The notes under the pieces were generated by a model, which was not told the origin of the DNA, searched no databases, and saw only the letters and a program-made list of their open reading frames with translations. A stretch of 64,000 bases of DNA from Trichomonas vaginalis G3 (lineage: Eukaryota > Parabasalia > Trichomonadida > Trichomonadidae): contig NC_067205.1 of assembly GCF_026262505.1 (NCBI RefSeq), positions 25,301,693 to 25,365,692 on the forward strand. The letters run 5' to 3'. Of this stretch, positions 29,901 through 37,860 are shown piece by piece. The translations under genes and the position numbers were made by a program. The first letter of the stretch is position 1; every line of letters begins with the position of its first letter.

Positions 29901-31330
29901 TTTATAGAGTAGATGCTGTTCAATGAAGGGAGTGTCATTATCAGTATTTCGCAGAAAACCAATGTTTCTTGTGTCAAACTCCTCATCACATCGAGAAGAG
30001 ATTTCCTGATTTGCAGCAAAACATCATCATTCTTCATCAGAATTGATAGAATCTCGTACAAAGTACATCTCAGTGAAACAATGTCTGATTTGGGAGAGGT
30101 AAATATGTTCGTTCTCTGTGAGTAAAATGATGGATTGATCAACAATCGCCAATAATTATTTTCTGTCATGTAATTTGTAAATTCAGAAATTTTTGACGGA
30201 TTGAATGAAATTAAGAAGTATAAAACAACAATGAAATAAAGTTTATCGCTTGATGAGAGCTGCTGGATGACGAATGATGCCATTTTGATGAAGTTTTGGC
30301 TGTTTCCAAAGATTGGCGACCTTGATAATAAGTTGGAAATGATGACTAATGGGTGGTTGATCATGTGCTCGACTTCTAGAAATGAAAATAGATGCATTTC
30401 GCCGTTATCGGATGATGGATGCTCTGGGATGTTATGAAATCCTAATATGGGGGTGTTTGGCATAACAATTAAATTTGATTGTAAATTTTCTTCGGGTTTA
30501 ATGAAAGATGGTGGTTTGTCGGCTATAGTATTAACAATATCTATTAACAAGTTGATGTTGAGGCTGTTTTTCATGAGGACTTGCATGATTTTGAATATTG
30601 AAATGATTAATTCTCTTTCTGTAAGTGATTTATTGCACAAAACTACGTACAAAATTGATAGCTGCTTGGTCATATCCTTCTTAACGATTTGATCAGCTAA
30701 AAAAATGACAAAACTGTTTATAAATGAACTTAGGGTGAATTGTTCGTTAACTTGATATTCAATATTGGGATTTTCGAGTAAGTTAAGTGCGACTTTGAAT
30801 GCTAAGTAGCTGTTATTTTGAGAAATTATTTGATAATCAGCTAAAATATTTGTTAATGGTGAAATGAATTCTATTTTTGGTGATGTTTCGATCTTTTTAA
30901 GCCACAACTCGATAAATTTTGATTGTAAATCCGCATATTTTGATAAAAATTTAAAACTATAATTTAAACAAGATATCGTATTGAAATATTCTTGGAGTTT
31001 AATTTCTTCTAGGGGAGTGAGTAATATGTATGTTGCAGATCGAAAAATTAAGATTGAATAAAAATTTTGAAATTTTTCTTCGAGTTTTTCGTGAATTTTT
31101 AAAGAAATACATTGTAAAAGGGCTATTCTTATATCTTGTGTAAGTGATAGTTGCTTTGCCTTATCATTTACTGACTTAATTTTCGTACTTTGTAAATCAA
31201 ATTCTTCGTTAGGAATCAAAGATCGACATTCTTCATCAATAGATGATCTTAGATCCTCTAGGGGAATCTTATATATGGAATTCAATAGAGTTGCCTCATC
31301 AGACTTGAAAAAATCACGCAAAAACATCAT
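23948..31330 (-). CDS. BEACH-WD40 protein (beige/LRBA/neurobeachin family)
   Basis: A 2460-residue member of the BDCP family, large scaffolds that regulate vesicle fission and fusion. Residues 1-840 and 1010-1700 are helical solenoid. Residues about 845-1000 resemble the concanavalin-like lectin module of the family (LVDDKLGERTLFELGNG, YVDGKFVGAMPLIP). A PH-like domain starts near 1795 (GSFYVFHDHFTFL). The BEACH domain spans about 1890-2130 and includes STFTYLMWLNQLSGRSF, SWVSASGCMNNYKELIPEFF and AHIGDWIDLIWGYSQRG. WD40 repeats fill about 2185-2460. The order solenoid, ConA-like, solenoid, PH, BEACH, WD40 is complete and the length normal. It starts with two ATGs at 31330; TTTTTTGACAAAAAATG lies directly upstream. 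Confidence 0.95.
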   Translation of the reverse strand: MMFLRDFFKSDEATLLNSIYKIPLEDLRSSIDEECRSLIPNEEFDLQSTKIKSVNDKAKQLSLTQDIRIALLQCISLKIHEKLEEKFQNFYSILIFRSATYILLTPLEEIKLQEYFNTISCLNYSFKFLSKYADLQSKFIELWLKKIETSPKIEFISPLTNILADYQIISQNNSYLAFKVALNLLENPNIEYQVNEQFTLSSFINSFVIFLADQIVKKDMTKQLSILYVVLCNKSLTERELIISIFKIMQVLMKNSLNINLLIDIVNTIADKPPSFIKPEENLQSNLIVMPNTPILGFHNIPEHPSSDNGEMHLFSFLEVEHMINHPLVIISNLLSRSPIFGNSQNFIKMASFVIQQLSSSDKLYFIVVLYFLISFNPSKISEFTNYMTENNYWRLLINPSFYSQRTNIFTSPKSDIVSLRCTLYEILSILMKNDDVLLQIRKSLLDVMRSLTQETLVFCEILIMTLPSLNSIYSINNIDDDLMDVILESIVIGQHRHIFGEKLSSMYRPHMFSALSNILRTTRNLQLIEKSSYSCLALSSIVFENSFSQQTLKDLRNLISHATDDDKLNNISSALHQVLLSLSPMMNSKNSEDLFHKILVLFHRLLKDKNLMMSKMIICSSILADICSIAIKMSPTKDKKYIFDTFLQILFSLQFSPHFNPKNVPYGAIGTQLNQIGVDDETYKYIMRIVSGSSDSFSKISQPESIKLLLHCFKGKERYNMVLDDLLKICQTSACNRCSCLVGGVVTFIFDHFTEENYEKSLKLFELISETICSKSSLFAFIRHFSKFESNTNLNKFIFPSICTLLNILKKTNNNEQTEVIQLSSPLSCIRSPNINYSDIKNGFIFDSFILVDDKLGERTLFELGNGVVRIVAILDKGNISVCTLDDKGEVYQNYLPAEILLSKFFHLTIVFATGNVLCVYVDGKFVGAMPLIPMSIPEDTVFNTNLIFKSLSTTSSSVQVKNFSFRCLDVFDNNNVDNFPLENSKILFAFNNNNVTNSQLSLSTPKGEVKVDFRGLGLPFFCGFMKIFEASHAIEFIVSLFGQSNLPDAISLDLFKHLTEICARLVDNSAVITSQLFDINAFDVISYFLSDLPPNSLNRDLWHLFIVIFSLLNKQDYRRSFCSSIIFNCNLWKKSDTNIQTTIIQDILMISNSYTNIFIEYMRTSTILKYLHDVLNILDENLTDQILKLLIRSINLVFEESDQHSLFIFLICCKNYTLTNQILKELLNNKVVLNDKDEFCSMFMHPDESVRLNFLKIYFDGKRNENIDKLAVFSLISNTEIVLSGEDDINNSFLTYCIAKAYGYDTNLCQILSNEDLILTDYYAFLFSIISIDFCPDSILYVAISIIQKSMHNPDNVNFILEKMSKFDFVIFLYFLITKGRNLIKEFVFLVKNKECFENMIGILDVISLSSKTDLEKIRLNIMTSLFDFMIRKYDYEIQISIEDSMIQGILFHREVNSSNLLQKEFENSIFYEKSESQNQTQTKDDLSDNLFTILLKILDTKKETDLDYNFSVYYNKENKPIYKDFSKKLLYGVYAVLTERSIPPFETFYYLMYSFFRMMDGHKLITNFAPILSEVGESTLKDDPKMFLILNFLEKFVGTDISYPQKLIEQYKADIMSNKQKEESLKLVNDFSQRKPNWLQRNLMEINSYIKEMMKRYTSLLIPLTIDSMKELQKCFSNYSVVFNRKQAEHIWRRLWQKMTFTNNPSLSSTVKLHYKRGKLIGQDFCPNLLTRNTDFSSHPEASKIDVDETEEEKSSLPSHFVFHHESRKIKEAPILSDSKFNTPCVNYKPNTKINGSFYVFHDHFTFLSEDHRYLVINFSDLSYLFWMSVCQRPNAIEIFTANKQSFYFHFPNFTDRSQTIKYITSNNFPNAIFVQTKNSSAEISSLGLTQKWLNRQISTFTYLMWLNQLSGRSFNNTQNYPVFPWILKDYASKNIDLNNPEIYRDLSKPLGALDEERLEKLKLYRNNSDNLNILYRSTYSCPFHIYFYLLRLEPFTTCHIEIQDGHFDVPGRLFSNLQSSWVSASGCMNNYKELIPEFFYFPEFLQNVDRFKFGKMMTGDVVDDVVFPPFTSSAASFVLLNREALESDYVSAHIGDWIDLIWGYSQRGQNAENKDNVFDPRLYEDVWERLADPDCIPEIESMLMNIGVIPHRLFEEKHPNRQPKKKSKPSIIVYKTNTDIKSATFSNSNIYILSNNGELFQVSSQLSLVSKIPPNFSSVSPSISNNSILFACLCSDTKSIYLLSDKKQTQLRNTCHIDSITCICTCGDYLFSGGLDGLLVEWNSQRSVMCHPEHVLCLDSNLTQNAVVTCGNDGKLVISTVNPLKFIRSVDLNLPEEGLVAQQVSIGDNGIIAVISGHMSDSVCGEYVSLYTINGSKFFDDSISCVCVQVCVKIDGTTIIAVAGQDHSVCLYKAYNMRLIECAVRCDSAITSMKYDSSSESLYIASKNGIVTIYKL

Positions 31331-31635
31331 TTTTTGTCAAAAAAGAAATTCAGATAAAAGTTTTACTCAAACTAATACAAAAGGGATCTTCACGGATTAA
31401 AGATATAAGTCAGCTTAAAATCATGCCAAAACCGAAACACACAAAATCAAACCAAAGTTGGTTAGATGCAAAACTGGCTGTAAAATTTTGTCCTGACATA
31501 TGCATGAACGAATGACATATCAGAATACTGAGTTAAGAGTTTTGATTTCAGATCCATCAAATGATTGCTATTACATGGAAGATAATTCAAATTTGCTACA
31601 AAACAATGAAGTGTGTAGAAGTTATCTCATTATGA
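31331..31635. other. Divergent intergenic region
   Basis: A 305-bp gap between the starts of the BEACH gene and the phosphatidylserine synthase gene. On the plus strand TCTCATTATGA (A at 31629) is an initiator just 7 nt before the ATG at 31636. No strong initiator is seen for the BEACH gene. Confidence 0.55.
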
Positions 31636-32976
31636 ATGATTATTTTCGAATTTAGTATAATTTTCCAAACAATAATGTATTTTTTTGCAGTATTATACTG
31701 CATTTATATCACCTATAAGAAATTTATGAAGAATGACATCTTCTTGTCAGATGAATGTAAAATAAATTTCATGAATGATCTTGAATACACTGAAGATATC
31801 AAAACATATAATCTTCAGTGGCACAATTATTCATACAAATTTAGATGGTTTTATACGCCCCATAGGATATTAACTTGTTTTTTGATTTTCGTATCATTAT
31901 TATATTTTTTAACAAAAGATATTAACAAAAGAATCATTGCGATGGTAATAATGACTACAATCATACTCGCTACTATCCTTCAAGACGGAAATCTAATCAG
32001 ACCACATCCTTTCATATGGCGAATTTTACTTGCCTTATCTATTGAAGCAATAATATTTGCATTCTTTTTATGTACTATCGATAGAAAAGTGATTATGGAA
32101 AATATAATCGCTTTAACACCTGGAAAATCCGGAAATTTTACCTTAGATCGCGATTATTCACAAGGATGTACGATATACAATAGAAGAAACGTAATTGATC
32201 CGTTTCATAATGTCAAACCCGTCATATTTGATATCTTTATTCCTGCACATTTTTTCGGCTGGATTTTTCAAGCATTAATTCTACGTAGCTATTCACTTTG
32301 CTGGATTGTTAGTATCTCTTTTGAAGTTTGCGAAAGATTACTAAAGCAATGGTTTCCAAATTTCAACGAATGCTGGTGGGATAGTTTAATATTAGATATT
32401 TTATTATGCAATGGCCTCGGCATATACATTGGAATGAAGATTGCCAGATATTTTAACTTAGTCTCATGGGAAAAAAGAAAATATGAAGATATTCCAGTCA
32501 GTGGAAAGATTGTTCGTCTTTTGAAGCAAATGACGCCGAGGTCATACGAGATATTCGAATTCCATCCATTATCTTCAATGAAGAAGTACTTTGTATTTGT
32601 TTTTATCATTTGTATACATTTATTATTGGAATTGAATATTTTTGCAATCAAAATGGTTCTTCCCATGTCCCCAGATAATCCTATAGTTATATGGATTATG
32701 TTCTTCCATTTAATAATTGGAATCCCCGCGATTTTTGATTTTTATTTGTATTCTATCAATGAAAGGGATTCAATTGGGTCATTCGGATTTGTTTGTACTT
32801 TACTTGCTTTAGTAGAAGTTGCTTTGGTGCTTCATTGTTCAGAAGGTTACTTTACCGAGAAGATTCCAAAAACAACTATGATTTGCTTCATATTAATAGT
32901 TTCTATTGTTACAATTTTCCCAATTGTATGGTTTAAGATACTCAGAAAAGGTTCATTCAAAGAAAAAACAGATTGA
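31636..32976 (+). CDS. Phosphatidylserine synthase (PTDSS, base-exchange type)
   Basis: An ER membrane enzyme that exchanges the head group of phosphatidylcholine or phosphatidylethanolamine for serine. The 446 residues carry the PSS core strongly: RPHPFIWRILLAL (122-134), DPFHNVKPVIFDIFIPAHFF (188-207), LRSYSLCWIVSISFE (216-230) and FNECWWDSLILDILLCNG (243-260), followed by GLGIYIGMKIA. These match animal PTDSS1/2 nearly residue for residue. About ten transmembrane helices are visible. The first ATG at 31636 lies 7 nt from the initiator A; Met14 is an alternative. The C-terminus is basic. The base-exchange route is the animal/plant mode, not the CDP-DAG mode of bacteria and yeast. Confidence 0.95.
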   Translation: MIIFEFSIIFQTIMYFFAVLYCIYITYKKFMKNDIFLSDECKINFMNDLEYTEDIKTYNLQWHNYSYKFRWFYTPHRILTCFLIFVSLLYFLTKDINKRIIAMVIMTTIILATILQDGNLIRPHPFIWRILLALSIEAIIFAFFLCTIDRKVIMENIIALTPGKSGNFTLDRDYSQGCTIYNRRNVIDPFHNVKPVIFDIFIPAHFFGWIFQALILRSYSLCWIVSISFEVCERLLKQWFPNFNECWWDSLILDILLCNGLGIYIGMKIARYFNLVSWEKRKYEDIPVSGKIVRLLKQMTPRSYEIFEFHPLSSMKKYFVFVFIICIHLLLELNIFAIKMVLPMSPDNPIVIWIMFFHLIIGIPAIFDFYLYSINERDSIGSFGFVCTLLALVEVALVLHCSEGYFTEKIPKTTMICFILIVSIVTIFPIVWFKILRKGSFKEKTD

Positions 32977-33474
32977 TTTTTATTTGTTTTAATTTTTGTT
33001 TGTTATTTATATAATATAATTTTTTGATATAATTAGCTTGATCTCAATCATTACATCATATCACTCAACAGATTATTTAATTTTTTTATTCTCAACAAAT
33101 TAATTAAGGTGCTTCCTGTTTGACTGCAATAGCAGAAAACTGTTCTCTATAAATTCTAGGGCTAGAAATTTAATCTACAAATTTGTTGGAAATATAAAGG
33201 CCAGAAAGACAAAATATATTATCAACATTATACATTATAACCATTGATATTTCGCACAAAGAAAAATCAAGGTCATTGGTTGACCTTTAGAAATAATCAA
33301 CAAAATGGAAAGTGGTGTCGATGATTTTCTTTGAAAGCTTACAAAATAACAATGATGAGATAGAGGAAGGTTTCAGAATAAATTTTTATATGAAAAGCAT
33401 TTGATAATGTTATTAGATTGTAACTACTCATTTCTTAAAAGAGTTCGCGAAATAATAAAAATTTTGGTTTTTAT
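32977..33474. other. Intergenic between convergent genes
   Basis: AT-rich; no supported feature. Confidence 0.5.
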
Positions 33475-33993
33475 TTAAATGAAATGGCAAAATCTTAATT
33501 CAGAAGATAACCATTTTGGAATGGGTTTACCTTCGCGAATAAGTTGATTCTTATAATTCTTGAGAGACATGCATCTCATTTGATGTTGAACTGCAAAAGG
33601 TACAATTTCAAGATTAGGCTTAGCTCTTGGTAGCTTTTTGACTGCTTTTTGATGCTTCCTTAGTTCTTCCTCTAATTTGGATATTCTATAACGAAAACCG
33701 ATTTTATCAAAATAATCATGGGCATCATTTGATTTAAATAATGGAGATCGATGAGATTCCCACAGCTCCTTTGCACCCAAATACATACGCCATGCTGGCG
33801 TATCATAAATAGAATAAGTTTTAGGAATAATTAATGTAAGAATATTGCTGTCCTCTTCTTCTGACTCTTCGGCGTTGCTGTGGTAACCTAAACCGATCTT
33901 GCCCCATGGTGAGTGATATGTAAGATCAAATCCCCAGTTGTCATCATCTGTCTCTTCGTTGATGAATCTCCTAACTGCAATGAGTGGAAACAT
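33475..33993 (-). CDS. Unidentified protein, 172 residues
   Basis: No family is recognised. The N-terminal 55 residues mix acidic (NEETDDDNW, AEESEEEDS) and aromatic stretches. The middle contains TPAWRMYLGAKELWESHRSP. Residues about 100-120 form a charged helix (RISKLEEELRKHQKAVKKL), and the C-terminus is basic, ending in FCHFI. There are no membrane segments. The gene is supported by a TCATTATT initiator 10 nt before the ATG (A at 34003) and by host-like codon use. The longer frame starting with TTG is rejected. Confidence 0.6.
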   Translation of the reverse strand: MFPLIAVRRFINEETDDDNWGFDLTYHSPWGKIGLGYHSNAEESEEEDSNILTLIIPKTYSIYDTPAWRMYLGAKELWESHRSPLFKSNDAHDYFDKIGFRYRISKLEEELRKHQKAVKKLPRAKPNLEIVPFAVQHQMRCMSLKNYKNQLIREGKPIPKWLSSELRFCHFI

Positions 33994-33997
33994 CAAA

Positions 33998-34005
33998 AAT
34001 AATGA
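33998..34005 (-). promoter_or_regulatory. Inr initiator of the 172-residue gene
   Basis: The minus strand reads TCATTATT with the +1 A at 34003, 10 nt before the ATG at 33993. It matches TCA(+1)YWW. Confidence 0.65.
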
Positions 34006-35522
34006 TTTTGTAAATCAAACAATTCTGTGAATCTCAATTTTAATTGGTCATGAAAATCTGATACAAATATTATCATGAATATGAACATGAAATTCATAGG
34101 AAAAATAGTTAATATCTGATAAGATATAGTTTTTAACAAATTTTGAAACCATCACAATTTTAAAAATCCGTTATGTCAGAAATTTTGTCAGATGTGATTT
34201 TTTAATGATTTCGTGCTCAATATGACCTAATAAAATATTTAATTTTGAATAGGCAATAAATGATTGTCAAGTTGACGTCAAATCTGACATTATGTCTGAG
34301 CCAATATTAAAATCTCAACCACTCGTAGCCAATTTCGAGAACCTCTGGGAACCAGTCTAACGAATATGATAAAAACAATAGATAGAGTTTTGAAATATTA
34401 AAATAAAAAAATAAGGGATATTATGAAATAATATTCAAGGTTAATATCAAAATGACAACACTAATCATTTATATAGATTATATTCCTATTTTGAGATCAT
34501 AAAATCATTTTCATAATATTATAAGTTTTACTGGATTTCATATATTCAAAAGAATATAAAAATGCAATAACATGTCATAATGAGAAAGATAATAAATACA
34601 TGTTTATAATAGATTAGGTGATAAAATTTATAAAATTTATTTCAAGAGGTTTATAAACAACTTCCACTTTTATTATATTACATCTATTTTTTTTTCATCT
34701 AAAGACTCTCAATTTTTCTATGAGTTGCCTCAAAAAAAAGTCGGCACGAAAAATTTGATTCTTTTGATCTTCAAAATTATTGGAATTGAATTTTGTAAAA
34801 TTTTATTTCGTAATTTTTCAAAACTCAGTATCTGATCCATTTTGTTTAATTTTGATTTTATTTTCATCAAATTCATATAATGGTCATACTATATGTATTT
34901 TTAAAATCGGAAAACATCCAATATTCAAGGATTTGGCAAAATGCCGAAATTACCCTGCGCTAAAGTAAGTGAGAAAGGCCATACTTTTATTATTAATATA
35001 TTGAAATTACATAATGTAGATATGTAAAATGCTATTTAAAAATTTCTTAAATTTATTTTCTAATTTGCAAAAACTCAAGGATTTACTTATACACTCATAT
35101 TTTTCATATCATTAAAATGAATATTTACAAAATTAAAACCCGATATATAAGATATCTGGGGTGATTTTGCATCATGAAATAACAACGATAGGGGAAGTTT
35201 GGTCTTTGACGCAACCTTAATTTTTGCATTACAGATCTCAAAACACCTTTTTCAGTCTTCTTCAAACCTTATCAAGCTTATTAATATACTTAAGAATTGC
35301 AACAGTAATTTTTGTTCAGCCGAATTTTACTCAGAAATTTTGAAGATTTAGCCGCTAACGGATTTCTATATCTTTAAGATTTATAAACATAAAATATTAA
35401 GAATAATCATTGGACTTGAATGTAAAATCAATCAGAATTTTTTGAATGTATTGCCTATCAAGATTAATTAGCTTATTATATTTTATTTAACCTATTTTTT
35501 TTTTAAAAAAAACGAGAAAATT
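34006..35522. other. Long AT-rich intergenic stretch
   Basis: About 1.5 kb without a convincing gene between two divergent genes. A few frames of about 60 codons exist but show no protein-like composition. I see no tRNA fold, repeat array or transposon remnant. Confidence 0.5.
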
Positions 35523-35573
35523 TTGAGAGGTTTTTCTGTAGAATTTTCTTGAGTCGTAGAACATTCCCCTTTT
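35523..35573 (+). promoter_or_regulatory. Promoter of the tetraspan gene: TTGAGAGG, TTTTTCTGTA and M5
   Basis: TTGAGAGG (35523-35530) is directly followed by TTTTTCTGTA, and CCTTTT (35568-35573) lies against the ATG at 35575. The last is an M5-type initiator. The first two also occur together before the transporter-like gene at 9710. Confidence 0.55.
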
Positions 35574-35574
35574 A

Positions 35575-36894
35575 ATGGCGTATCAAGTTAAAGTTCAACG
35601 CTTTGTTCTAAGGGGAATCTTTGTCACAATTGTAGCTATATTGACCTTTGGTGCTTTTGCAGCTCTGGCTTATACTACTGCGATTTATTTCCTTCAACAA
35701 ACACATAAAACATCTTCGAAAATCTTTATAGTTGGCCTAGTACTTGCAATTGTCCTAACAATCATAACGATCCTTAATTTAGTTGTGACTTGGATAAATA
35801 AATACTGTTTAGCAATATTAACATTCGTTTTATCACTGATATCGTTCTTTATTGCCGTTTTCTATATTGTTATCTTCATGACACCTTGCATATCAGTTGT
35901 CTATTCCGCAATAAAGGCATTTTACAATTCAGAATCAGCAGCACCACTTTACGCGAAGTTCGAATCAGTTTTAGATTGCAAGGGCTATGAGCTCACTGCA
36001 GATATGCCTCCAGATACATACGTTTGCAAAGAGGCCGTAAAAAAGTTTTTCGATAATAATACGGCTTACATTTACACATTCTTTATCTGCTTTGCTATTC
36101 TTACTGTCATTGCATTGTTCTTGTCAATCGATGCATTACATGTCCTTAAAGTTGCTTCTAGAGTTGAAGCAATGTCTGAATCCGGCGAATTGCAAGAAGA
36201 TCCGACTGAACACGACGATCCAGAGAATCCAAAGTCAGATGACAAGCAACTAGCTGAGAATCCAAAAGAAAAGCGAAATAAAGTCGAACCGATAGAAGAA
36301 GCTGAAGGAAAGAGCGACGTAATCCAAGAAAAACCTGCACAGAAGAAGGTAACTCCAAAGAAGGAAACAGGAAAACTTTCAAATCCAAAGAAATCTCAGA
36401 AATCTGTTCAGGAAGTTTCCGATGAAGAACCAGAGCCACCAAAGAAGAAACCGGTCAAGAAACAACAAAAAGTCGTAAAAATCTCTTCAGATGAGGAAGA
36501 ATCAGATGAAGAACCAGAACCACCGAAGAAACCGGCCAAGAAGCAGAAAAAGCCTGTAGTATTTTCTTCTGACGAAGAATCAGAGCCTCCTAAGAAGAAG
36601 CCAGCTAAAAAGCAACAAAAAGTTGTAAAAATCTCATCAGATAAGGAAAATGAGGAAGAGGAAGAACAACCAGCACCAAAGAAAAAGAAGAATGTAATAC
36701 AGAAAAAGCAAAAGCCGAAGAAAGTTGTTTCTGAATCAGAATCCGAAGAAACTGAAGAAACCGAAGAAGATCCAGTTCAGAAAAAGGCCAAACTGAACCA
36801 GAACAAATACGGAAGCATCGTTATTCCTCAGAGACCAGCAAAGAAGGCACAGAAAGTTGTTTCTGACGAAGATTACTATTCTGAAGAAGATTAA
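35575..36894 (+). CDS. Four-helix membrane protein with a long Lys/Glu/Ser repeat tail
   Basis: This 439-residue protein has four predicted transmembrane helices at about 12-38, 48-70, 78-105 and 160-187, with a Cys-containing extracellular loop between helices 3 and 4. This is the layout of claudin- or tetraspanin-like proteins. From residue 200 on, the tail is highly charged, with imperfect repeats of EPEPPKKKP, AKKQQKVVKISSDEE and similar. The Ser-Asp-Glu clusters are likely casein-kinase-2 sites. No CCG tetraspanin signature is seen in the loop, so the family remains open. The tail could bind cytoskeleton or acidic partners. TAA follows the last codon. Confidence 0.75.
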   Translation: MAYQVKVQRFVLRGIFVTIVAILTFGAFAALAYTTAIYFLQQTHKTSSKIFIVGLVLAIVLTIITILNLVVTWINKYCLAILTFVLSLISFFIAVFYIVIFMTPCISVVYSAIKAFYNSESAAPLYAKFESVLDCKGYELTADMPPDTYVCKEAVKKFFDNNTAYIYTFFICFAILTVIALFLSIDALHVLKVASRVEAMSESGELQEDPTEHDDPENPKSDDKQLAENPKEKRNKVEPIEEAEGKSDVIQEKPAQKKVTPKKETGKLSNPKKSQKSVQEVSDEEPEPPKKKPVKKQQKVVKISSDEEESDEEPEPPKKPAKKQKKPVVFSSDEESEPPKKKPAKKQQKVVKISSDKENEEEEEQPAPKKKKNVIQKKQKPKKVVSESESEETEETEEDPVQKKAKLNQNKYGSIVIPQRPAKKAQKVVSDEDYYSEED

Positions 36895-37593
36895 CCAGCA
36901 AATACAAAGAATTCTTCAAACTAATTTAATTGTGAGTTATTAATTTATATTTTATTCTGTTTGACTAAAAATTTTTAAATGAAATATTGTTAAGCTAGTT
37001 ACTTTATCAAAAATATAGAGCACACCATATCTATGATTCATATACTGTTAAGTATTATCTACAAAAGATTCAGATGATGGTCTTTTTTTGACTTTTATTC
37101 TTCTAATCTTCATGCTTATATAGATTTTTTAACTGTTTCAAAAATTTTTAAAGGGATGCTGAAGGATTAAAAGCAATTATCTCAAAACTTAAAATGAAAA
37201 ATGAATGTTTGAACTCAGATCTCAAATATCTTAGTAAATAGGTGGTATATTATGAAAAAGTTATGAATTGTGTTATTACTCGCTTTGACAATGATGTTAG
37301 ATAGGAAATTTAAAAAAATTATTTTTTTTTTTAACTTGTTTTGTCAAGGAAATAAGAATTATTTAACAGATTAAGTTTGACTTCATCTAATTATCTGCCG
37401 CATGTAAGATTCAGATATTTTTGTTCAATGGCAAAGTTGTTATTCATTTGAATCTTGTAAAAAGTAATCATTAATATGACATGTTAGTATGAAATTGCTA
37501 TTATCATGAAAGAAGGGTAGTTTTGGTTTTGAGAATTTCATTTTCGAAGTTTGAATATTTTTGAATCGTATAAAAAACTGACCAAAACAGAGG
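36895..37593. other. Intergenic
   Basis: About 700 bp of AT-rich sequence; no supported feature. Confidence 0.5.
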
Positions 37594-37776
37594 TTAATCA
37601 TCCAGAAATGAATTGTCGATAGGATTTTGATTTATTTTACGCTTTTCCGGACTTGATGTAAGATTTTTATTCAATTTTTTTGGTTCACTTGGAAATCTCT
37701 CAACCTCATTCAACGATACATCTGGAATGGGTCGCCTCGATGTAACTTTAATAACGCCAGGGGGCTGGAAACTCAT
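37594..37776 (-). CDS. Possible small protein, 60 residues
   Basis: An open frame from the ATG at 37776 encodes MSFQPPGVIKVTSRRPIPD and continues with a Lys/Asn/Pro-rich tail ending NSFLDD. It has no low-complexity bias and no membrane segment. On the same strand TGTCACTTTTT (37808-37818) provides an initiator with A at 37814, 38 nt upstream. It is divergent from the phospholipase B-like gene at 37861. No family is recognised, and it could be a chance frame. Confidence 0.35.
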   Translation of the reverse strand: MSFQPPGVIKVTSRRPIPDVSLNEVERFPSEPKKLNKNLTSSPEKRKINQNPIDNSFLDD

Positions 37777-37860
37777 TATTTGCCAAAAAAGTATTTTGAT
37801 TACAATTAAAAAGTGACACCAATCATCGTTTCTTTTGGAAGTCAACCGCAAATCAAAAAA

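Noticed and set aside
34780-34968. Possible intron-containing gene start in the long intergenic region
   Set aside because: No trichomonad-type 5' splice site (GTATGT) or initiator was found nearby.
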